In this document: positions 51,130 to 54,059 of the stretch, piece after piece | How the letters are laid out: the number at the start of each line of letters is the position of its first letter | Position numbering within the stretch: the first letter of the stretch is position 1 | Assembly: GCA_012839925.1 (NCBI GenBank) | Contig: DUMJ01000064.1 | Span: forward strand, 1-54,059 | Origin: a bacterium | Lineage (GTDB): Bacteria > DUMJ01 | Direction: 5' to 3' | DNA length: 54,059 nucleotides | Program-made: the position numbers and the translations under genes | The notes under the pieces: model-generated | What the model saw: only the letters and a program-made list of their open reading frames with translations | What the model was told of the DNA's origin: nothing | Database searches by the model: none

Positions 51130-52121
51130 CTTTCTTTTCCCTTAAGTATATCCAGACCATTCTCTGTAATAGTTCTACCCCTAGGTGTCCTCTCAATATA
51201 CCCCATCTTTATAAGATAAGGCTCGTATATCTCTTCTATAGTCTCGGCAGATTCACCTATGGCTGAGGATAGGGTCTCTATACCAACCGGACCTCCTCCA
51301 AACTTATATGCGATAGTTTCCAAGATTCTTATATCTTCTCTATCAAGTCCGTGTTCTTCTATCTCAAAAAGCGAAAGAGCTTCCAGAGCTAAAGAACGTG
51401 AGATAAAACCGTCACCCTTTACATCTGAATAATCTCTTATTCTCTTTATAATCCTGTTGGCAATCCTGGGTGTTCCTCTTGCCCTGAAAGAGATCTCCCT
51501 AAGGGCTCCCTTTTCATACTTTATATTAAGAATCTTAGCTGCTCTTTCAATTATCTTCAGAATTTCTTCTGGAGAATAGTAATCTAATCTTTCTACTATT
51601 CCAAATCTATCTCTTAAAGGAGGAGATATAAGCCCAAACCTAGTTGTAGCTCCTATAAGAGTAAATCTTGGGAGTCTTATCCTTATAGCTCTGGCACCAG
51701 TCCCTTTACCTATAACTATATCTATTTCTCTCTCCTCCATAGCAGGATAAAGTATCTCTTCAACAGATTTACCAAGTCTATGTATCTCATCTATAAAGAG
51801 AACACTACCTTCGTCCAGAGAAGTCAGTATAGCAACCAATTCCCCAGCCTTCTCTATAGCAGGTCCAGAAGTAACCTGGATAGGAACTTTTAATTCACTG
51901 GATACTATATATGCCAGAGTAGTCTTACCAAGTCCAGGTGGTCCATAGAATAATACATGGTCCAGTGTCTCGCCTCTTTTAATAGAAGCCCTTAAAAAAA
52001 TATCTAATTGAGCTTTCACCCTCTCCTGTCCTATAAAATCCTCCAGAGACTTAGGTCTAAGAGAACTTTCTATTATTCTCTCTTCTGGTAACACCACAGG
52101 GGAGAAGATATCCTTATCCAT
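51126..52121 (-). CDS. ruvB: Holliday junction branch migration ATPase RuvB
   Basis: 331 residues, AAA+ motor. LRPKSLEDFIGQERVKAQL, Walker A GPPGLGKTTLAYI near 60-72, Walker B VLFIDEIHRLGKSVEEILYPAMEE near 105-128, sensor 1 IGATTRFGLISPPLRDRFG, arginine finger region, and the winged-helix end MGYIERTPRGRTITENGLDIL. Overlaps ruvA by eight bases and queH by four. Confidence 0.98.
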   Translation of the reverse strand: MDKDIFSPVVLPEERIIESSLRPKSLEDFIGQERVKAQLDIFLRASIKRGETLDHVLFYGPPGLGKTTLAYIVSSELKVPIQVTSGPAIEKAGELVAILTSLDEGSVLFIDEIHRLGKSVEEILYPAMEEREIDIVIGKGTGARAIRIRLPRFTLIGATTRFGLISPPLRDRFGIVERLDYYSPEEILKIIERAAKILNIKYEKGALREISFRARGTPRIANRIIKRIRDYSDVKGDGFISRSLALEALSLFEIEEHGLDREDIRILETIAYKFGGGPVGIETLSSAIGESAETIEEIYEPYLIKMGYIERTPRGRTITENGLDILKGKER

Positions 52122-52683
52122 CTTTCTTGTATAACCTCTTTAAAGAGATCTTAATCAAATCTTCTAGAGAGTTATTCTCCATATCGATGCCTTCTATAGC
52201 CTCTCTTATATCTTTCTTGTTATAACCTAATTTCTTGAGGGTTTCAGTAAGGAGTCTCACATTTTCCTGGGATGATTCGCCTATTTCAGCTAATTTTTCT
52301 TTTAACTCCAGTATCAATTTCTTTGCTTTTTTCTTCCCTACTCCAGGAACTCCTCCCAGAGTATCTGTATCCTCATTCTTTATTCCTCTTACTACACCAT
52401 TATAGCCGAGCTCACTTATAAGTGCTAATCCACACTTTGGACCTATCCCAGAAATACTGATAAGCAATTCGAATAGTTCTCTATCTTCCTCCGATAAGAA
52501 GCCAAAGAGGGCAGGAACCTCACTATTTAAAAGGAAAGAGGTGAATATCTTGTATGTCTTGCCTACAGTTAACTTTTTACACAGTGATGGGGGGATATAA
52601 AGATAAAATCCTATCCCCTTTACATCTAAAACGAGAAAATTATCCTTTATCTGAGAAACTATACCTTCAAGATAGGCAAACAT
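52114..52683 (-). CDS. ruvA: Holliday junction DNA helicase subunit RuvA
   Basis: 189 residues. OB-fold domain I (MFAYLEGIVSQIKDNFLVLDVKGIGFYLYIP), two helix-hairpin-helix motifs (SISGIGPKCGLALI and GVPGVGKKKAKKLI) and a C-terminal RuvB-binding helix bundle (LLTETLKKLGYNKKDIREAIEGI). Start overlaps ruvC by 25 bases. Confidence 0.97.
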   Translation of the reverse strand: MFAYLEGIVSQIKDNFLVLDVKGIGFYLYIPPSLCKKLTVGKTYKIFTSFLLNSEVPALFGFLSEEDRELFELLISISGIGPKCGLALISELGYNGVVRGIKNEDTDTLGGVPGVGKKKAKKLILELKEKLAEIGESSQENVRLLTETLKKLGYNKKDIREAIEGIDMENNSLEDLIKISLKRLYKKDG

Positions 52684-53165
52684 CTATCCCTTGAGAGCTC
52701 CAAGCCCGCACACAGAGAAAGAGCCAGGGCATCACTTGCATCTAATTCTATCTCATCCTGGATAGAGAGAAGTTTCTTTACCATAAATCTCACCTGAGTC
52801 TTCCCTGCTCTACCATAACCTGTAAGAGAACTCTTTATTTGAGTTGATGTAAATTCCATAACTTTTATATTGTATAAACCTGCTAAAAGGAGTATAATAC
52901 CTCGGACTTCTCCAAGTACTAGAGAACTCCTTACATTTCTATAATAGAATACCTTCTCCAGAGATAAAACCTGTGGATTAAAGGTCTCTATAAGAGAAGA
53001 TAAACTTTTAAATATACACTTCAGATCTTCTGGACGAGAATTTAAATCCGGGACATTTATTGTACCATAAGATAGAGGAATGAAGACATTCCCTCCTGAC
53101 TCTAATATACCATAGCCAGTTATGTTGGATCCTGGATCCACACCAATAATAACATCACTATGCAT
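52659..53165 (-). CDS. ruvC: Crossover junction endodeoxyribonuclease RuvC
   Basis: 168 residues. RNase H-fold resolvase with all four acids: IGVDPGSNITGYG (Asp), VLSLEKVFYYRN (Glu), and ELDASDALALSLCA (two Asp) near 140. VRSSLVLGEVRGIILLLAG and GYGRAGKTQVRFMVK are typical. Start overlaps yebC by eight bases. Confidence 0.97.
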   Translation of the reverse strand: MHSDVIIGVDPGSNITGYGILESGGNVFIPLSYGTINVPDLNSRPEDLKCIFKSLSSLIETFNPQVLSLEKVFYYRNVRSSLVLGEVRGIILLLAGLYNIKVMEFTSTQIKSSLTGYGRAGKTQVRFMVKKLLSIQDEIELDASDALALSLCAGLELSRDRCLPILKV

Positions 53166-53898
53166 TAATTAAGATCTCATCAGGTATATCAAAGTTACCA
53201 TATACCTTTTGAACATCATCCAGTTCCTCTAACTGTTCTAATAATCTAAGCAACTGTCTGGCTGCATCGCTTTCTACTTTTATCGTATTATTGGGTAGAT
53301 ATGTAGTTTCTGCCCTTATAACCTTAAGTCCTGCTTTTTCACAGTTATCTTTAACCTTTTCAAAATTCTCCACAGAAGTTATTATTTCATATCCATCTTC
53401 AGTATTTCTTATATCTTCTACTTCCGCTTCAAGAGCCACATTGTATACTGTATCTTCTTTCTCCTCAGGACTTACCAGAATATAACCTTTTCTGGAAAAT
53501 ATCCAGGAGACACACCCGGATTCTCCTAAACTACCACCGTTACGCTGGAAAGTATGCCTGAGTTCAGCGGTAGTTCTATTCCTATTATCAGTAGTAGCCT
53601 CTACCATAATAGCTACTCCTCCAGGACCATAACCCTCATAAATAACTTCTTCATAAGACTCTCCAGAAATTTCTCCGGTACCTCTCTGGATAGCTCGTTT
53701 TATATTATCCGAAGGCATATTAACTTCTCTTGCCTTTTCCAAAGCTAATCTGAGTTTAGAATTCTTCTCAGGATCAGGTCCACCCTCTCTTACCGCTATT
53801 ATAATCTGACGGGTAACTTTGCCAAAAACCTTACCCCTAGATGCATCCATCTTCTGTTTGGTTTCTCTTATATTGTGCCACTTAGAATGTCCAGACAT
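53158..53898 (-). CDS. yebC: YebC/PmpR-family translation factor or regulator
   Basis: 246 residues, full length. MSGHSKWHNIRETKQKMDASRGKVFGK at the N-terminus, VREGGPDPEKNSKLRLALEKAREVNMPSDNIKRAI, YEGYGPGGVAIMVE and TDNRNRT-AELRHTF are family signatures. Recent work on the family links it to ribosome stalling at proline stretches; older work describes DNA-binding regulators. Here it heads yebC-ruvC-ruvA-ruvB-queH and lies about 40 bases after the 5S rRNA gene. AGGTGA before the ATG. Confidence 0.96.
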   Translation of the reverse strand: MSGHSKWHNIRETKQKMDASRGKVFGKVTRQIIIAVREGGPDPEKNSKLRLALEKAREVNMPSDNIKRAIQRGTGEISGESYEEVIYEGYGPGGVAIMVEATTDNRNRTTAELRHTFQRNGGSLGESGCVSWIFSRKGYILVSPEEKEDTVYNVALEAEVEDIRNTEDGYEIITSVENFEKVKDNCEKAGLKVIRAETTYLPNNTIKVESDAARQLLRLLEQLEELDDVQKVYGNFDIPDEILINA

Positions 53899-53931
53899 AA
53901 AATCACCTCAATACAAACCAGTTTAGATAAC

Positions 53932-53937
53932 AAAAAA
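53932..53937 (-). terminator. T run after the 5S rRNA
   Basis: Minus-strand TTTTTT directly after the 3' end of the 5S stem (CGCTTTTTTG). The 5S terminal helix itself could act as the hairpin. Read-through would carry rRNA-operon transcription into yebC. Confidence 0.4.
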
Positions 53938-53940
53938 GCG

Positions 53941-54059
53941 GACCCGGCAGTGGCCTACTCTCCCACAGGGTCTCCCCTGCAGTACCATCGGCGCTGGAGG
54001 GCTTAACTGCCGTGTTCGGGATGGGAACGGGTGCTTCCCCTCCGCTCTTTTACCACCGA
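53941..54059 (-). rRNA. 5S ribosomal RNA, 5' end at or just past the window edge
   Basis: On the minus strand the sequence reads as a 5S rRNA: CCCGTTCCCATCCCGAACACGG (loop A-helix III region), GCGCCGATGGTACTGCAGGGG, GACCCTGTGGGAGAGTAGG and 3' CACTGCCGGGTC. The 3' strand GCCGGGTC needs a 5' partner of which only CGG is inside the window, so a few 5' bases are missing. An rRNA operon (16S-23S) should lie to the right. Confidence 0.95.

Overview
The window comes from an AT-rich bacterial chromosome. Isoleucine ATA and arginine AGA/AGG codons are very common, genes are tightly packed with many ATGA stop/start overlaps, and TTG/GTG starts are frequent. The order aroQ-pepP-efp-(CD1247-like)-accB-accC-Asp23 is typical of Clostridia-like Bacillota. 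Split glycine decarboxylase, rare codons of this type, QueT/QueH and PEGA proteins also fit deep-branching anaerobic, often thermophilic, lineages (Atribacterota- or Dictyoglomota-like). I cannot fix the phylum from the sequence alone. No CRISPR array, transposase, integrase or phage gene was seen.

Left part, 1-18000, all minus strand. A promoter at about 10305-10333 starts a long operon: ABC ATPase, ABC-2 permease, exported coiled-coil protein, rpsI, aroQ, pepP, efp, a zinc-ribbon protein, accB, accC, an Asp23 protein, an ArgA-like acetyltransferase, mtnP and mtnA (cut by the window edge). Upstream lie a class II aldolase, a zinc alcohol dehydrogenase and an RNase H-type gene, then PBP1A and gcvH-gcvPA-gcvPB. 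The aldolase and dehydrogenase, together with mtnP/mtnA, may form a methylthioadenosine/5'-deoxyadenosine 'DHAP shunt'.

Middle, 18000-31700. A small plus-strand operon (2-TM protein, DUF4438, queT) ends at a two-way terminator shared with a cold-shock gene. On the minus strand a DeoR-type regulator leads a long operon: MoxR, DUF58, DUF4129, FGGY sugar kinase, MBL beta-CASP protein, radical SAM/SPASM protein, purM, purN, purH. The DeoR gene has no ATG/GTG/TTG start before its helix-turn-helix. A perfect 13-bp inverted repeat overlaps its promoter.

Accessory sugar region, 31700-47200. On the plus strand a ferritin-like protein is followed by a 1003-residue GH106-like glycoside hydrolase. On the minus strand, from a strong promoter before a ROK regulator, come a family 5 solute-binding protein without permeases, two paralogous ATC-hydrolase-like proteins, three Asp-box (sialidase-like) proteins without signal peptides, a DapA/NanA-type lyase, a Gfo/Idh/MocA oxidoreductase, a DegT aminotransferase and a ceramidase-fold amidase. 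This is the best candidate for an undescribed pathway: intracellular processing of an imported N-acylated amino-sugar or acidic glycoside.

Right end, 47200-54059. A truncated RadC-like gene, a DUF4384-PEGA surface protein with a recent internal duplication, tRNA-Glu(CTC), an exonuclease fused to a decayed GIY-YIG domain, then DUF2905, queH, ruvB, ruvA, ruvC and yebC, directly downstream of a 5S rRNA gene that runs off the window edge. Several genes here look leaderless: a TATAAT-like box sits 7-12 bases before the start codon and there is no ribosome binding site.
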